A DNA stretch of 64,000 bases from an uncultured Phascolarctobacterium sp. (GTDB taxonomy: Bacteria > Bacillota > Negativicutes > Acidaminococcales > Acidaminococcaceae), in the NCBI RefSeq assembly GCF_905212365.1, contig NZ_CAJMEH010000001.1, positions 62,001 to 126,000 of the forward strand, given 5' to 3'. Positions 45,895 through 55,447 of this stretch are shown piece after piece (the stretch's first letter is position 1; every line of letters begins with the position of its first letter). The notes beneath the pieces are model-generated. The model was not told the DNA's origin and did not search any database. It saw only the letters and a list, made by a program, of their open reading frames with translations. The translations under genes were made by a program, and so were the position numbers.

Positions 45895-47169
45895 ATGTCC
45901 CCAGCAATTAAATGTTTAATTCTGTTGGCAGTAGTTGCGTTATTATTTGTAACTGAACTTATTCCTTTGGCAATTACTGCTACCGCTGGCGCAATTGCAT
46001 GCGGCCTGTTGGGCTTGATTCCTGCTAAACAAGTATTTAGCGGTTTGTCCAACTCCACCGTTGTACTGTTCGCCGGCATGTTCGTCGTTGGCGCGGCCAT
46101 GTTCTACACCGGCTTGGCGCAGGCTATCGGTAACAAAGTAGTATCCCTCTGCGGTACTGGTGAAAACAGCCTGATGTTCGGCCTGATGCTAGTTGGCACC
46201 GTGCTTTCTTCCGTACTGTCCAACACTGGTACTGCTGCCTGCCTGTTGCCCGTAGCTTTGGGTATTTGTTCCGCAGCTAAGATTCCTGCTTCCCGTCAGC
46301 TGATGCCTTTGGCATTTGCCTGCGGTTGGGGCGGTATCATTACCATGGTAGGTACGCCTCCTAACATCATCGCTACCGGCGCTATGACCGCTGCCGGCCT
46401 GGAAGGCTTTGGCTTCTTCGAATTCGCTTGGATTGGTATTCCTGTTTCTATCGCAGGTATGCTGTACATGATGTTCGTTGGTAAGCACCTGCTGCCGAAG
46501 GTAGAATTGGACGCTGACCAGGAGATCGAACAAGAAATTGAAGCTAACGAAACTTCCAAGAACAAGATGATCGTTTCCGGCGTTATCCTGCTGGCAGTAG
46601 TTCTGGTAATGGCTTTGGGTATCAAAGGTATCACCTTGGAAATGGCAGCAATCATCGGCGCGCTGGTTTGCGTACTGACCGGCTGCCTGACTGAAAAACA
46701 AGCCTATGCTTCCATCGACTGGGTAACTATTTTCCTGTTCGCTGGCATGATGCCTGTATCCACCGCTATGGATAAAACCGGCGCTGGTAAGCTGATCGCT
46801 GAATGGACCGTTAACCTGATGGGCGGCGATCCTTCTCCGTTGGTTGTAACCGCAGTTCTGTTCATTCTGTCCTGCGGCCTGACCCAATTCATGTCCAACA
46901 CCGCATCCGCAGCTCTGCTGTGCCCGATCGGTATTGCAATTTCCAAACAACTGGGCGCTGACCCGAAAGCAGTTCTGATGGCTATCGCTGTTGCAGCTTC
47001 CTGCGCATTCGCAACTCCGGTAGGTACTCCTCCGAACACCTTGGTACTTGGCCATGGCGGATACAAATTCATGGACTATGTAAAAGCTGGTACCGGTCTG
47101 GTAATCGTAGCTTTCATCGTATCCTTGGTGGTTATTCCTATTGTTTGGCCGTTCTTCCCCGGCAAATAA
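45895..47169 (+). CDS. DASS-family sodium:anion symporter (SLC13-like)
   Basis: 424 residues with about 11-12 hydrophobic segments. The two Ser-Asn-Thr motifs of the DASS/SLC13 fold, LSNTGTAACLLPV and MSNTASAALLCPI, are present, together with the paired MVGTPPNIIATG and PVGTPPNTLVLG loops. This points to a sodium-coupled carboxylate (for example succinate, citrate, malate) or sulphate importer. AAAGGAGG lies 8 bases before ATG 45895. It stands alone after a long leader; the adjacent Crp/Fnr-type regulator is a candidate controller. Confidence 0.9.
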   Translation: MSPAIKCLILLAVVALLFVTELIPLAITATAGAIACGLLGLIPAKQVFSGLSNSTVVLFAGMFVVGAAMFYTGLAQAIGNKVVSLCGTGENSLMFGLMLVGTVLSSVLSNTGTAACLLPVALGICSAAKIPASRQLMPLAFACGWGGIITMVGTPPNIIATGAMTAAGLEGFGFFEFAWIGIPVSIAGMLYMMFVGKHLLPKVELDADQEIEQEIEANETSKNKMIVSGVILLAVVLVMALGIKGITLEMAAIIGALVCVLTGCLTEKQAYASIDWVTIFLFAGMMPVSTAMDKTGAGKLIAEWTVNLMGGDPSPLVVTAVLFILSCGLTQFMSNTASAALLCPIGIAISKQLGADPKAVLMAIAVAASCAFATPVGTPPNTLVLGHGGYKFMDYVKAGTGLVIVAFIVSLVVIPIVWPFFPGK

Positions 47170-47223
47170 TTAAAAATCTCTGACGCATTCTCCGGGATTT
47201 TGGGGGATTATCAACGAAAATTA

Positions 47224-47256
47224 AAGCCTGTCGCTTCGGCGGCAGGCTTAATTTCT
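47224..47256 (+). terminator. terminator of the DASS transporter gene
   Basis: AAGCCTGTCGC and GCGGCAGGCTT pair (one G-T) around a TTCG tetraloop, followed by AATTTCTT. Confidence 0.85.
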
Positions 47257-47258
47257 TG

Positions 47259-47345
47259 TCTTGAATTGTCAAGTCAATTGCAACACTACGCCAAAGAAAA
47301 CCTCATAGGGAGACTTCCAACCGAGGCATTTGTAATGCCATTTTA
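47259..47345 (-). pseudogene. IS30-family transposase remnant, C-terminal end
   Basis: Read on the minus strand the segment ending at stop 47269 encodes KCLGWKSPYEVFFGVVLQLT, matching the conserved C-terminal end of IS30-family transposases (KCLGWKTP-x-EVF then LHLT). The bases after the stop, ACTTGACAATTCAAG, resemble the terminal inverted repeat region of such elements. Upstream of residue KCLG the frame quickly loses similarity, and no other IS end is seen, so only about 90 bases of the element remain. The rest of the gap to 47594 carries the esterase promoter and nothing else I recognise. Confidence 0.6.
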
Positions 47346-47503
47346 TTGCCAAGATGCAGTTAAGAGATAAATCCTATATTCGCAACGTCAGCGTTAAGTG
47401 CGGCCTTTTCAATACTGCCTTTGATAAGAGTAATTACTTTGGCTGTGAAAGTAAAACTTATTTCTAGTATCAGTTTTGTGCAAAATACTGCGTTAAAAAG
47501 CCA

Positions 47504-47531
47504 TTGACAATGGCGAAAAGTTAAGTATACT
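47504..47531 (+). promoter_or_regulatory. promoter of the secreted esterase gene
   Basis: A perfect TTGACA (47504-47509) and TATACT (47526-47531), spacing 16. Confidence 0.75.
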
Positions 47532-47594
47532 AAAAATGTAAGAATTGATATAAGCATTAAAGTATATTTTTTCTGCTGAAGGAGGCTTAATGAA

Positions 47595-48635
47595 ATGAAA
47601 CGCATGATATTTATAGCTGCATTGCTGGCGACGTTGCTGTTTGCTTTTTCTGTTTGCGCAGGCAGTGCTGGGCCTACGGAAAAGCAAGCTGATGCGCAAG
47701 AAACGCAGCAGGTGCAGCAAGGAAATAATGGCAGAATGCCTGCTGGTGGCATAAAGGTTGGGCCTATAACCCACCGTGACGGCGATATGGGCAGCCTGAA
47801 GCCGGACAAGGAGCTGCAGGGTATCTTGGACGAGGTGCAGGATAAGTACCAGCTGCTGACCTTCACCGACCCTGACACCGGCTTTAAAATGCAGTATGAA
47901 CTATTCGTGCCGGAAAATTATAATAAGGCTGAACGCTATCCGCTCATTATGTTTATTCCGGACGCCCGCGCTGCTGGGCGCACTCCCGCCTTCTCCCTGA
48001 ACGTAGGCTGGGGCGGAGTTATTTGGGCTACGGCGGCGGAGCAGGCTAAGCATCCGTCCTTTGTATTGATTCCCGTTTTCACAGAGGTCATTGTGGACGA
48101 CGATTTTGACACCTCGCCGCAAATTGAAACGGCGGTAAAGCTCATTCATAATTTGTGCGATACTTACAGCATCGATACGAACCGCCTTTATACTACGGGA
48201 CAATCCATGGGCGGCATGACCTCCTTCCATTTGAACGTAACCCATCCGGACTTGTTCGCGGCTTCGCTTTTTGTGGGCAGCCAATGGAATAATGAGCTGC
48301 TGCAGGTATTGGAGCAGAAAAAATTCTTCTATATCGTTTCGGCGGGCGACAGCAAGGCTTCTGCCGGACAAGTCGGGTTGATGGCCGTTTTTGATAAGGA
48401 CGGCGTGCCCTATACCCATGAGCAATGGAGCGCTCAGGAAGCCAGCGATGTGCAGAACGCTTGCGTACAGGCGATGCTGACGAAAGGCTTGCAGGCTAAT
48501 TTCGTTACCTTTATCAAGGGGACGACCTTTACGGGCGAAGCGCCCAGGGGCGGCGAACACCTGACGTCCTTTGATTATGCGTATAAGCTGGAAGCGGTGC
48601 GCGACTGGCTGTTTGCTCAAAGCAAAGAGGAATAA
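47595..48635 (+). CDS. exported alpha/beta-hydrolase (esterase/depolymerase-like)
   Basis: 346 residues with a signal peptide (about 1-22, MKRMIFIAALLATLLFAFSV then CAG). The mature N-terminus is low-complexity Gln-rich. The hydrolase core starts at about residue 85 (YELFVPENYNKAERYPLIMFIPD), the nucleophile is Ser in TTGQSMGGMTSF (about 200), and a C-terminal His lies in GGEHLTSFDY. This resembles the LpqC/PHB-depolymerase-like and feruloyl-esterase branch. Predicted periplasmic or secreted; substrate unknown. GGAGG lies 8 bases upstream of ATG 47595; an ATG at 47590 is out of frame and stops after two codons. Confidence 0.82.
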   Translation: MKRMIFIAALLATLLFAFSVCAGSAGPTEKQADAQETQQVQQGNNGRMPAGGIKVGPITHRDGDMGSLKPDKELQGILDEVQDKYQLLTFTDPDTGFKMQYELFVPENYNKAERYPLIMFIPDARAAGRTPAFSLNVGWGGVIWATAAEQAKHPSFVLIPVFTEVIVDDDFDTSPQIETAVKLIHNLCDTYSIDTNRLYTTGQSMGGMTSFHLNVTHPDLFAASLFVGSQWNNELLQVLEQKKFFYIVSAGDSKASAGQVGLMAVFDKDGVPYTHEQWSAQEASDVQNACVQAMLTKGLQANFVTFIKGTTFTGEAPRGGEHLTSFDYAYKLEAVRDWLFAQSKEE

Positions 48636-48647
48636 AAGTAAAATTAC

Positions 48648-48680
48648 GGCAGGCAGTCCGTGTGATTGCCTGCTGCTTTT
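48648..48680 (+). terminator. terminator of the exported hydrolase gene
   Basis: GCAGGCA and TGCCTGC form a perfect 7-bp stem around 11 bases, followed by TGCTTTTG. The T-run is short. Confidence 0.65.
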
Positions 48681-48706
48681 GTATAATAGAAAATTTTGGA
48701 GGCGCT

Positions 48707-49891
48707 ATGATGACTTTAGATAAAAGCACATGGACTGATTATCAGGCGCTGTATCTGCATGTGCCCTTTTGCCGGCAAAAATGCTTGTACTGCGATTTTG
48801 CTTCTTACGCGGGCTATAGCACGGAGGCCATGAAGCGTTATACGCAGGCCGTGTGTAAGGAAATAGCTGCGCGCCGCAAGGAAGCGCGGCAAATGTCGCC
48901 GACTGCTACGATTTATTTTGGCGGCGGCACGCCCAGCGTACTTCCTGAAGCTTGTCTGGAGCAGCTGGTGGCTGCGCTGCGGCGTTATGGCTTTTGGCAG
49001 CAGCCGCAGGAGGCGACTATCGAGGTTAATCCCGGTACGGCAAATTTGGACAAGCTGCGTTTGCTGCGGCAGCTGGGCTTCGACCGCATTAGCTTCGGCG
49101 TGCAGAGCCTGAATGATAATGAGCTGCGTACTATCGGGCGGATTCATAATGGGCAGCAGGCCTTGGAGGCGGTGGCGTGGGCGCGTCAGGCGGGCTTTGA
49201 GCGCATCAGCTGCGATTTGATTTACGGTCTGCCGGGACAAACCCTGGCGTCTTTGCGCGCTAATCTGCACGGGTTGACGGAGCTGGGTATCGAGCATCTT
49301 TCTGTGTACGGGCTTATTGTGGAGGAAGAAACGCCTTTGGCGCGTTTAGTGACGCAGGGCAGGCTGCTGCTGCCGGACGAGGATTTATGCGCCGATATGT
49401 ACGAGCTGGTGCAGCAATATTTACAGCAGCAGGGCTTTGAACGCTACGAGGTGTCCAACTATGCCAAAAACGGCCAGTATTCGCGGCATAATTTGGTCTA
49501 CTGGCGTTATCATCCCTATATAGCCTTTGGCGCGGCGGCCTGCGGCTTTGACGGGCACGTGCGACGCACGGCTGCGGAAAATGTGGAAACGTATATTGCC
49601 AGCGTGCTGCAAAATGCGCAGGCGGATAAATTGTATAATACAGAAAGGCTTACGGCTGCGGAAATGCTGGGTGAGTTTATGTTTATGGGCTTGCGCTGCG
49701 TGCGGGGAGCCGATTTGGCAGAGGCTCAGGCGCGCTTCGGCGTGGACGTTATGGCGCGTTTTGGGCAGGAGCTGAAGCCATTTCTGGAGCAGGATTTGCT
49801 GCGTCTGGAAAGCGACGGACGCTATCTGCGCTTAACACCGCAGGGTATGGCTGTGGGCAACAGGATATTTGAAATCTTTGTGACAGCTTAA
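48707..49891 (+). CDS. hemW: haem chaperone HemW (radical SAM, HemN-like)
   Basis: 394 residues. The radical-SAM cluster motif is CRQKCLYCDF (C-x3-C-x2-C) near residues 22-31, followed by YFGGGTPSVL and the HemN/HemW-type core (ISFGVQSLNDNELRTIGRIH). It is the single-domain form found upstream of hrcA in many Firmicutes, annotated as HemW rather than oxygen-independent coproporphyrinogen oxidase. GGAGG lies upstream; the adjacent ATG at 48710 (three bases on) is better spaced and may be the true start. Confidence 0.9.
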   Translation: MMTLDKSTWTDYQALYLHVPFCRQKCLYCDFASYAGYSTEAMKRYTQAVCKEIAARRKEARQMSPTATIYFGGGTPSVLPEACLEQLVAALRRYGFWQQPQEATIEVNPGTANLDKLRLLRQLGFDRISFGVQSLNDNELRTIGRIHNGQQALEAVAWARQAGFERISCDLIYGLPGQTLASLRANLHGLTELGIEHLSVYGLIVEEETPLARLVTQGRLLLPDEDLCADMYELVQQYLQQQGFERYEVSNYAKNGQYSRHNLVYWRYHPYIAFGAAACGFDGHVRRTAAENVETYIASVLQNAQADKLYNTERLTAAEMLGEFMFMGLRCVRGADLAEAQARFGVDVMARFGQELKPFLEQDLLRLESDGRYLRLTPQGMAVGNRIFEIFVTA

Positions 49892-49909
49892 TTTTTGCAC
49901 AAAAAAATG

Positions 49910-49938
49910 TTGACAATAAATTAGGTCAGTGCTATTCT
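49910..49938 (+). promoter_or_regulatory. sigma-A promoter of the hrcA-dnaK operon
   Basis: TTGACA (49910-49915) and TATTCT (49933-49938), spacing 17, directly upstream of CIRCE. Confidence 0.85.
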
Positions 49939-49950
49939 TATACCAAGATG

Positions 49951-49977
49951 TTAGCACTCCAATAACGCGAGTGCTAA
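49951..49977 (+). promoter_or_regulatory. CIRCE operator
   Basis: TTAGCACTC, 9 bases, GAGTGCTAA: an exact CIRCE element, the HrcA binding site, between the promoter and hrcA. It makes the operon autoregulated and heat-inducible through GroE-dependent HrcA. Confidence 0.97.
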
Positions 49978-49998
49978 CAACTAAAATGAGGTGGGAAT

Positions 49999-51030
49999 AT
50001 GTTAAACGATAGAAAGAAAAAAATTCTCCAGCTCATAATTGAGGATTATATTTCGACAGCCGAGCCTGTAGGCTCGCGAACCATCGCCCGTAAGTATGAT
50101 TTGGGACTCAGCCCTGCGACTATTCGCAACGAGATGAGCGACCTGGAGCTGCTGGGCTATTTGGAGCAGCCCCACACCTCGGCAGGACGCGTACCCTCGG
50201 CGCAGGCTTATCGCTTGTATGTGGATTCGCTGATCGAGCCGGACGCTTTGAGCGACAACGAACGCGCGCTTATCAACAGCTGGTTCAACGAACGGCGCAG
50301 AAGCATCGACGAAATCTTTCAATCCACGGCAAAGATTTTATCCCGCATGACGCAGAACGTATCCATGGTTTTGGCTAACCGCGATGCAGGCGCCCAGTTC
50401 CGTTATATGAAGTTTTTGCCTCTGGATGAGCATCACGCCATCCTCTGCATTATTACTGACGACGGCAATGTGGACAACTGCGTAGTGGAAATTCCTCTGG
50501 GAATGCGCCCCGAAGAGCTTGATTACCTAGCCGGACGCATCAGCCGTATTTTGGAGGGGCGGGAGCTGGCCAATATTTCCGAGGATTTGCTGCAAGCCGT
50601 ACACAGCAATGTGGCTGACGATAAATTACTCTTTACTTCATTAGTTCAATCTATTCGCAAGCTGCGTAATAAGCATCAGGAGCAAAGAGTATTCTTAGGC
50701 GGCACTAAGCAGCTTCTGAATCAGCCGGAGTTTCGCGACGTGGAGCGTGTGCGCAGTCTTTTGGGTATTTTGGAGGAAGAGCGCGTAGTACGCGACCTGC
50801 TGAAGGCCGGCGAGGACAGCGGCCTGCGGATTACCATTGGCAGCGAAAATAAATTTTCCGGTATTCAGGATTGCAGTATGGTGCAGGCTACCTACCGCCT
50901 GAATGGTCAGATAGTAGGCACGATGGCCGTACTTGGGCCAACGCGCATGGAATACGGCAAGGTAATCGCCGTAATGGATTACCTGCATAAATATTTGAAA
51001 ACAATGTTTGAGCATGATCCTAATAAATAG
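49999..51030 (+). CDS. hrcA: heat-inducible transcription repressor HrcA
   Basis: 343 residues. N-terminal winged helix (about 1-75; VGSRTIARKYDLGLSPATIRNEMSDLE with the RNEM motif) and a GAF-like and dimerisation part behind it. It binds the CIRCE element 22 bases upstream of its own gene and represses grpE, dnaK and dnaJ. GAGGTGG precedes the ATG. Confidence 0.96.
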   Translation: MLNDRKKKILQLIIEDYISTAEPVGSRTIARKYDLGLSPATIRNEMSDLELLGYLEQPHTSAGRVPSAQAYRLYVDSLIEPDALSDNERALINSWFNERRRSIDEIFQSTAKILSRMTQNVSMVLANRDAGAQFRYMKFLPLDEHHAILCIITDDGNVDNCVVEIPLGMRPEELDYLAGRISRILEGRELANISEDLLQAVHSNVADDKLLFTSLVQSIRKLRNKHQEQRVFLGGTKQLLNQPEFRDVERVRSLLGILEEERVVRDLLKAGEDSGLRITIGSENKFSGIQDCSMVQATYRLNGQIVGTMAVLGPTRMEYGKVIAVMDYLHKYLKTMFEHDPNK

Positions 51031-51050
51031 CAGTCAAAGGAGGAAGAGCC

Positions 51051-51644
51051 TTGCAAGAGAATGATGTAAAAAACACTCAGGCTGAGGAAAATGTTGCTCC
51101 GGAAGCCGAAGTAAAGCAAGAAACCGCCGCCCAGGAGGAAGCAGCCGCTCAGCAAAACGCTGAGGAAGCTGCCGGTGAAGCCGCTAAGGAAGCGGAGCCG
51201 GACCCCAGGGACGTTAAGATTGAAGAGCTGACCAACCGTCTGCTGCGTTTGCAGGCTGATTTTGAAAATTTCCGCCGCCGCAGCGCAGGTGAAAAGGAAC
51301 AGCTTTCTACCTTCGTTACCGCCGGTGTGGTAGGTAAGTTTTTGAAGGTACTCGATAATTTTGAACGCGCCGAAGCCAGCGCCGCTAAAGCCACCGATAT
51401 GGCGGGCGTAATCACCGGTATGCAGAAGATTCGCCGTCAGTTTGAGGATACCTTTAAGGAGCTGCGGGTGGAAGAAATTCCGGCGCAGAACGAAAAGTTT
51501 GACCCCAAGCTGCACGAAGCCGTAATGCGTGGGCAGAACCCCGAGCTGGAGGATGAAACCATCGATATGGTTTTGGAAAAGGGCTACAGACTGGGCGATA
51601 AGGTAATCCGCCACAGTAAGGTAAGAGTCATCAACAACGATTAA
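51051..51644 (+). CDS. grpE: nucleotide exchange factor GrpE
   Basis: 197 residues. An acidic, Ala/Glu/Gln-rich N-terminal tail (1-50) is followed by the coiled-coil stalk (LTNRLLRLQADFENFRRRSA) and the beta-wing domain (FDPKLHEAVM, then GYRLGDKVIRHSKVRV). It releases ADP from DnaK. The start is TTG at 51051 with AAAGGAGG ending 7 bases upstream. Confidence 0.95.
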   Translation: MQENDVKNTQAEENVAPEAEVKQETAAQEEAAAQQNAEEAAGEAAKEAEPDPRDVKIEELTNRLLRLQADFENFRRRSAGEKEQLSTFVTAGVVGKFLKVLDNFERAEASAAKATDMAGVITGMQKIRRQFEDTFKELRVEEIPAQNEKFDPKLHEAVMRGQNPELEDETIDMVLEKGYRLGDKVIRHSKVRVINND

Positions 51645-51713
51645 GCTGTGAGGCTCTTTACATAAATTTACAATTAACTTATTTCTGTGAAAGAATTTTA
51701 GGAGGAATACAAA

Positions 51714-53561
51714 ATGTCTAAAGTAATTGGTATTGACTTAGGTACTACTAACTCTGTTGTAGCTGTTATGGAAGGCGGCGAACCGACCGTCATCACTAAT
51801 CAGGAGGGCTCCCGTCTGACTCCGTCCGTTGTGGGCTTCGCTAAAAACGGCGAGCGTCTTGTTGGCCAGCTGGCTAAACGTCAGGCCGTATCCAACCCGG
51901 ACAGAACCATCAGCTCCATTAAACGCCACATGGGCGAAGCAAATTATCGCGTAACCATTGACGATAAAAAATATTCTCCGGAAGAAATTTCCGCCATGAT
52001 TCTGCAAAAGCTGAAAGCCGACGCAGAAGCCTATCTGGGCGAAAAGGTAACTCAAGCGGTTATCACCGTTCCGGCTTACTTCTCCGACAGCCAGCGTCAG
52101 GCTACTAAGGACGCAGGCAAGATTGCCGGCCTGGAGGTTCTGCGTATTGTCAACGAGCCTACCGCCGCATCTTTAGCTTACGGCATCGATAAGACCGACG
52201 ATCACACTATCATGGTTTACGACCTGGGCGGCGGCACCTTTGACGTATCCATTCTGGACGTAGGCGACGGCGTATTTGAAGTAAAGGCAACTAACGGCGA
52301 CACCCATCTGGGCGGCGACGACTTCGATAAAAAGATTATGGACTGGATGGTTGACGAGTTCAAGAAAGCGGAAGGCATCGACCTGTCCAGCGACCGCATG
52401 GCTATGCAGCGTCTGCGCGAGGCTGCTGAAAAGGCTAAGATTGAGCTGTCCGGCGTTATGAGCACCAATATTAACCTGCCCTTCATTACCGCAGGCGCCG
52501 ACGGCCCGAAGCATTTGGATATGGATTTGAGCCGCGCTAAATTTGAAGCTATGACTGCCGATTTGGTAGAACGCACCATGGGCCCTGTTCGTCAGGCTAT
52601 GAGCGACGCAGGCTTGTCCAGCAGCGATATCAGCAAGGTAATTCTGGTTGGCGGTTCTTCCCGTATCCCCGCCGTTCAGGCCGCTATTAAAAAATTCATG
52701 GGCAAGGAGCCTTACAAAGGCGTAAATCCTGACGAATGCGTTGCAGTAGGCGCAGCTATTCAGGCCGGCGTACTGTCCGGCGAAGAAGGCACCGGCAACG
52801 TGTTGCTGCTGGACGTAACTCCGTTGTCCTTGGGTATTGAAACTCTGGGCGGCGTCTTCACCAAGATTATCGAGCGCAACACCACTATCCCGACCTCTAA
52901 AAAGCAAGTGTTCTCCACTGCTGCCGATAATCAACCCTCCGTTGATATCCATGTTCTGCAGGGCGAACGCGAAATGGCCGCCGACAACAAAACTCTGGGC
53001 CGCTTCGAGCTGTCCGGCATTCCTGCCGCTCCCCGCGGAATTCCTAAAATCGAGGTTGCTTTCGATATCGACGCTAACGGCATCGTAAACGTAAGCGCTA
53101 AAGACCTGGGCACCGGCAAGGAGCAAAAGATTACCATTACTTCCTCCGGCACTTTGGATAAGGACGAAGTAGAAAGAATGGTTAAGGAAGCGGAAGCCAA
53201 CGCTGAAGCGGATAAGAAACGCAAAGAGGGCGTTGAAGTCCGCAACCAGGCCGACAATATGTGTTACCAGGCTGAAAAGACCATGAAGGACATGGAAGGC
53301 AAGGGCAAGGACGAGCTGATTGCTAAGGTTAAGGCTGCCGTTGATACTTTGAAAGAAAGCCTGAAAGGCGACGATCTGGAGATGATTAAAGTCGATACCG
53401 AAGCATTGACTAAACCGCTGTACGAGCTGAGCGCAGAGCTGTATAAAGAGACCGAAGCGCAAAAAGGCGCAGCCGGTGCAGATGCAGGCGCGCAGGACGC
53501 TAAGAAGGCCGGTAATGACGATGTAGTAGATGCTGAGGTTGTCGACGACGATAAAAAATAA
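51714..53561 (+). CDS. dnaK: molecular chaperone DnaK (Hsp70)
   Basis: 615 residues. ATPase domain with [33 protein letters not shown] and [11 protein letters not shown]; substrate domain from about 380 ([14 protein letters not shown]); helical lid and an acidic C-terminal end ([12 protein letters not shown]). As in other Gram-positive-lineage DnaK, the N-terminal lobe lacks the 24-residue loop of proteobacterial DnaK. TTAGGAGG precedes the ATG. Confidence 0.97.
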   Translation: MSKVIGIDLGTTNSVVAVMEGGEPTVITNQEGSRLTPSVVGFAKNGERLVGQLAKRQAVSNPDRTISSIKRHMGEANYRVTIDDKKYSPEEISAMILQKLKADAEAYLGEKVTQAVITVPAYFSDSQRQATKDAGKIAGLEVLRIVNEPTAASLAYGIDKTDDHTIMVYDLGGGTFDVSILDVGDGVFEVKATNGDTHLGGDDFDKKIMDWMVDEFKKAEGIDLSSDRMAMQRLREAAEKAKIELSGVMSTNINLPFITAGADGPKHLDMDLSRAKFEAMTADLVERTMGPVRQAMSDAGLSSSDISKVILVGGSSRIPAVQAAIKKFMGKEPYKGVNPDECVAVGAAIQAGVLSGEEGTGNVLLLDVTPLSLGIETLGGVFTKIIERNTTIPTSKKQVFSTAADNQPSVDIHVLQGEREMAADNKTLGRFELSGIPAAPRGIPKIEVAFDIDANGIVNVSAKDLGTGKEQKITITSSGTLDKDEVERMVKEAEANAEADKKRKEGVEVRNQADNMCYQAEKTMKDMEGKGKDELIAKVKAAVDTLKESLKGDDLEMIKVDTEALTKPLYELSAELYKETEAQKGAAGADAGAQDAKKAGNDDVVDAEVVDDDKK

Positions 53562-53563
53562 GG

Positions 53564-53674
53564 CAATCCCAACTATAAGGCGCCATCTGCTGTGTCAGGG
53601 CTCTTTGACGTACTTCTAGTACGCCTGCATCGCCCTTCCTTGCATCTAGCGTCTTCTAGCTGGTCTTGGGATTG
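53564..53674 (+). repeat. palindromic intergenic element, copy B
   Basis: CAATCCCAA (53564-53572) and TTGGGATTG (53666-53674) are perfect 9-bp outer arms enclosing 93 bases with inner hairpins (GTAC-TTCTA-GTAC; AGGGC with GCCCT). The segment GTACGCCTGCATCGCC then CTTGCATCTAGCGTCTTCT aligns with copy A at 45430-45470. It lies between dnaK and dnaJ and may also act as a partial terminator. The remainder of the gap to dnaJ holds an AGTGCCCA/TGGGCACT stem (53716-53752). Confidence 0.55.
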
Positions 53675-53788
53675 TTGGGTCTTCAAATAATAATCGAATT
53701 ATAATTTATAGGTTAGTGCCCATCTGCACGGTTTGCCCTGCACTTGGGCACTGCCATCTTCAATGAGGAATATTAGGAGGCGCCTGTT

Positions 53789-54940
53789 TTGGCTAAAAAG
53801 GATTATTATGAGGTGCTGGGAGTTTCTAAAACGGCCTCCCAGGACGAATTAAAAAAAGCATACCGCAAACTGGCCCTGAAATATCATCCAGACCGTAATA
53901 AAGGCAACGCGGAAGCAGAGCAGAAGTTTAAGGAAATCAGCGAAGCTTACGGCGTACTTTCGGATGAAAGCAAGCGCGCCCAGTATGATCAGCTGGGGCC
54001 GGACGCTTTTGAGCAGGCACAGGCTGGCGGCGCAGGCGGCAATCCCTTCGGCGGCGGTTTCGGCGGCTTCAGCGGCAGCGGTATGGAGGATATTTTCGAT
54101 ATGTTCTTCGGCGGTCAGGGCGGCCGCGGAGGACGCAGCGGCAATGCCGGCCCGCAGCGCGGCGCCGATTTGCGCTTTGATTTGGAAATCACCTTTGAGG
54201 AAGCGGCTTTCGGCGTAGAAAAGGAAATCAGCCTTTATCGCGACGAGGCCTGCGAGCATTGCCACGGTACCGGCGCGGAGCCTGGCTCAAAGGTGGAAAC
54301 CTGCCCTGACTGCCACGGCACAGGTTATATACGCTTTACCCAAAATACCATGTTTGGGCAGATGGTCAACGAACGTCCCTGCTCTAAATGTCATGGCGAG
54401 GGCAAGATTGTCAGCAGCCCGTGCAAGGAATGCCGCGGCAAGGGTACGCAAAAGAAAAATAAACGCTTGAAGGTAAAAATTCCGGCAGGCGTGGATAACG
54501 GTTCCCGCCTGCGCGTCAGCGGCGAAGGCGAGGCCGGCGCCAAGGGCGGGCCTAACGGCGATTTGTACGTATACCTGTATGTGAAGCAGCATAAGTTCTT
54601 CGACCGCGACGGCACTACTGTATTGTGCGAGGTACCTATCAATATCGTACAGGCTACCCTGGGTGCGGAAATTAAGGTTCCCACTCTGGACGGACAGGTA
54701 ACGATGAAGGTGCCTGAGGGTACGCAGCCCGGCCGTGTGATGCGCTTGAAGGGCAAGGGTATTCCCAGCCTGCGCGGCGGTACTCGCGGCGATCAGCTGG
54801 TGAAAATTAAGGTTGTTATACCTACGAAGCTGAACGATAAGCAAAAGGACGCGCTGCGCGCGTTCGAGACCATCAGCAAGGACAATATCAATCCTGAGGA
54901 AAAAAGCTTTCTCAACAAAATAAAAAATCTGTTTAAATAA
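53789..54940 (+). CDS. dnaJ: molecular chaperone DnaJ (Hsp40, type A)
   Basis: 383 residues. J domain 1-70 with the HPD motif (KYHPDRNKG), a Gly/Phe-rich region (about 75-120), four zinc-finger repeats of the CxxCxGxG kind ([32 protein letters not shown]; about 154-220), and the C-terminal substrate domains. Stimulates DnaK. The start is TTG at 53789 with AGGAGG 11 bases upstream. A 227-base gap after dnaK is longer than usual for this operon. Confidence 0.96.
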   Translation: MAKKDYYEVLGVSKTASQDELKKAYRKLALKYHPDRNKGNAEAEQKFKEISEAYGVLSDESKRAQYDQLGPDAFEQAQAGGAGGNPFGGGFGGFSGSGMEDIFDMFFGGQGGRGGRSGNAGPQRGADLRFDLEITFEEAAFGVEKEISLYRDEACEHCHGTGAEPGSKVETCPDCHGTGYIRFTQNTMFGQMVNERPCSKCHGEGKIVSSPCKECRGKGTQKKNKRLKVKIPAGVDNGSRLRVSGEGEAGAKGGPNGDLYVYLYVKQHKFFDRDGTTVLCEVPINIVQATLGAEIKVPTLDGQVTMKVPEGTQPGRVMRLKGKGIPSLRGGTRGDQLVKIKVVIPTKLNDKQKDALRAFETISKDNINPEEKSFLNKIKNLFK

Positions 54941-54944
54941 AACG

Positions 54945-54979
54945 AAGCCGTGCTGCCTTAATTGGCGGCACGGCTTTTA
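54945..54979 (+). terminator. terminator of the hrcA-dnaJ operon
   Basis: AAGCCGTGCTGCC pairs with GGCGGCACGGCTT around 6 bases, then TT and a T-rich tail. Confidence 0.85.
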
Positions 54980-54996
54980 GTTTTGCGGAAAACGAA

Positions 54997-55029
54997 AAGG
55001 GACTGTACGCTTTTGGCGTGCAGTCCCTT
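54997..55029 (-). terminator. terminator of the DUF1858 gene
   Basis: AAGGGACTGTACGC pairs with GCGTGCAGTCCCTT (one G-T pair) around 5 bases; on the minus strand it is followed by TTTTCGTTTT. Confidence 0.85.
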
Positions 55030-55042
55030 ACGATTTAGAAAA

Positions 55043-55252
55043 TTATTTATTTGCTTCGGCTTCGGCAATAACCTTGTTGATGTCTTCGATGAGAGCGTCA
55101 ACGTCGATGCCGTGTGCGCCTGCGCCCTGGCCGATGGTTTCAAAGTGAGCTGCCATGCAACCGATGCAGCCCAGACCGTATTCTGCAAAAACCTCCATAA
55201 TTTCCGGATGAGTTTGAACGGCTTCGATAATGCCGGTATCTTTAGTAATCAT
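55043..55252 (-). CDS. DUF1858 redox-disulfide protein
   Basis: 69 residues. Contains GLGCIGCMAAHFETIGQGA, the C-x2-C motif and GH/HF-type helix of the DUF1858 family (hybrid-cluster-protein-associated redox disulfide domain). Probably a small redox or metal-related protein of anaerobes; the exact role is unknown. The start at 55252 has AAGGAG 10 bases upstream; a much longer in-frame extension covers the promoter and mraZ region antisense and is rejected. Its promoter is at 55308-55336. Confidence 0.85.
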   Translation of the reverse strand: MITKDTGIIEAVQTHPEIMEVFAEYGLGCIGCMAAHFETIGQGAGAHGIDVDALIEDINKVIAEAEANK

Positions 55253-55307
55253 GTCGCATATCTCCTTTATCGATTCTGTTTTGAGCGTACTTGTTTGGTA
55301 CATGTTT

Positions 55308-55336
55308 ATTATAGCATTAGAAGTCTTAAATGCCAA
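55308..55336 (-). promoter_or_regulatory. promoter of the DUF1858 gene
   Basis: Minus strand: TTGGCA (55331-55336), 17 bases, TATAAT (55308-55313). Confidence 0.8.
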
Positions 55337-55409
55337 ATAGCTTTCGGTAATTTTTTTGCGAATAAATTGTAGAAAGTTTAGATTTTTTATGGGAAATTGC
55401 TTTTTACTC

Positions 55410-55438
55410 TTGCATAGTCTGGGAAATAACGATATAAT
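55410..55438 (+). promoter_or_regulatory. promoter of the dcw (mraZ) cluster
   Basis: TTGCAT (55410-55415) and a perfect TATAAT (55433-55438), spacing 17. Confidence 0.8.
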
Positions 55439-55447
55439 GGAGAAAAG

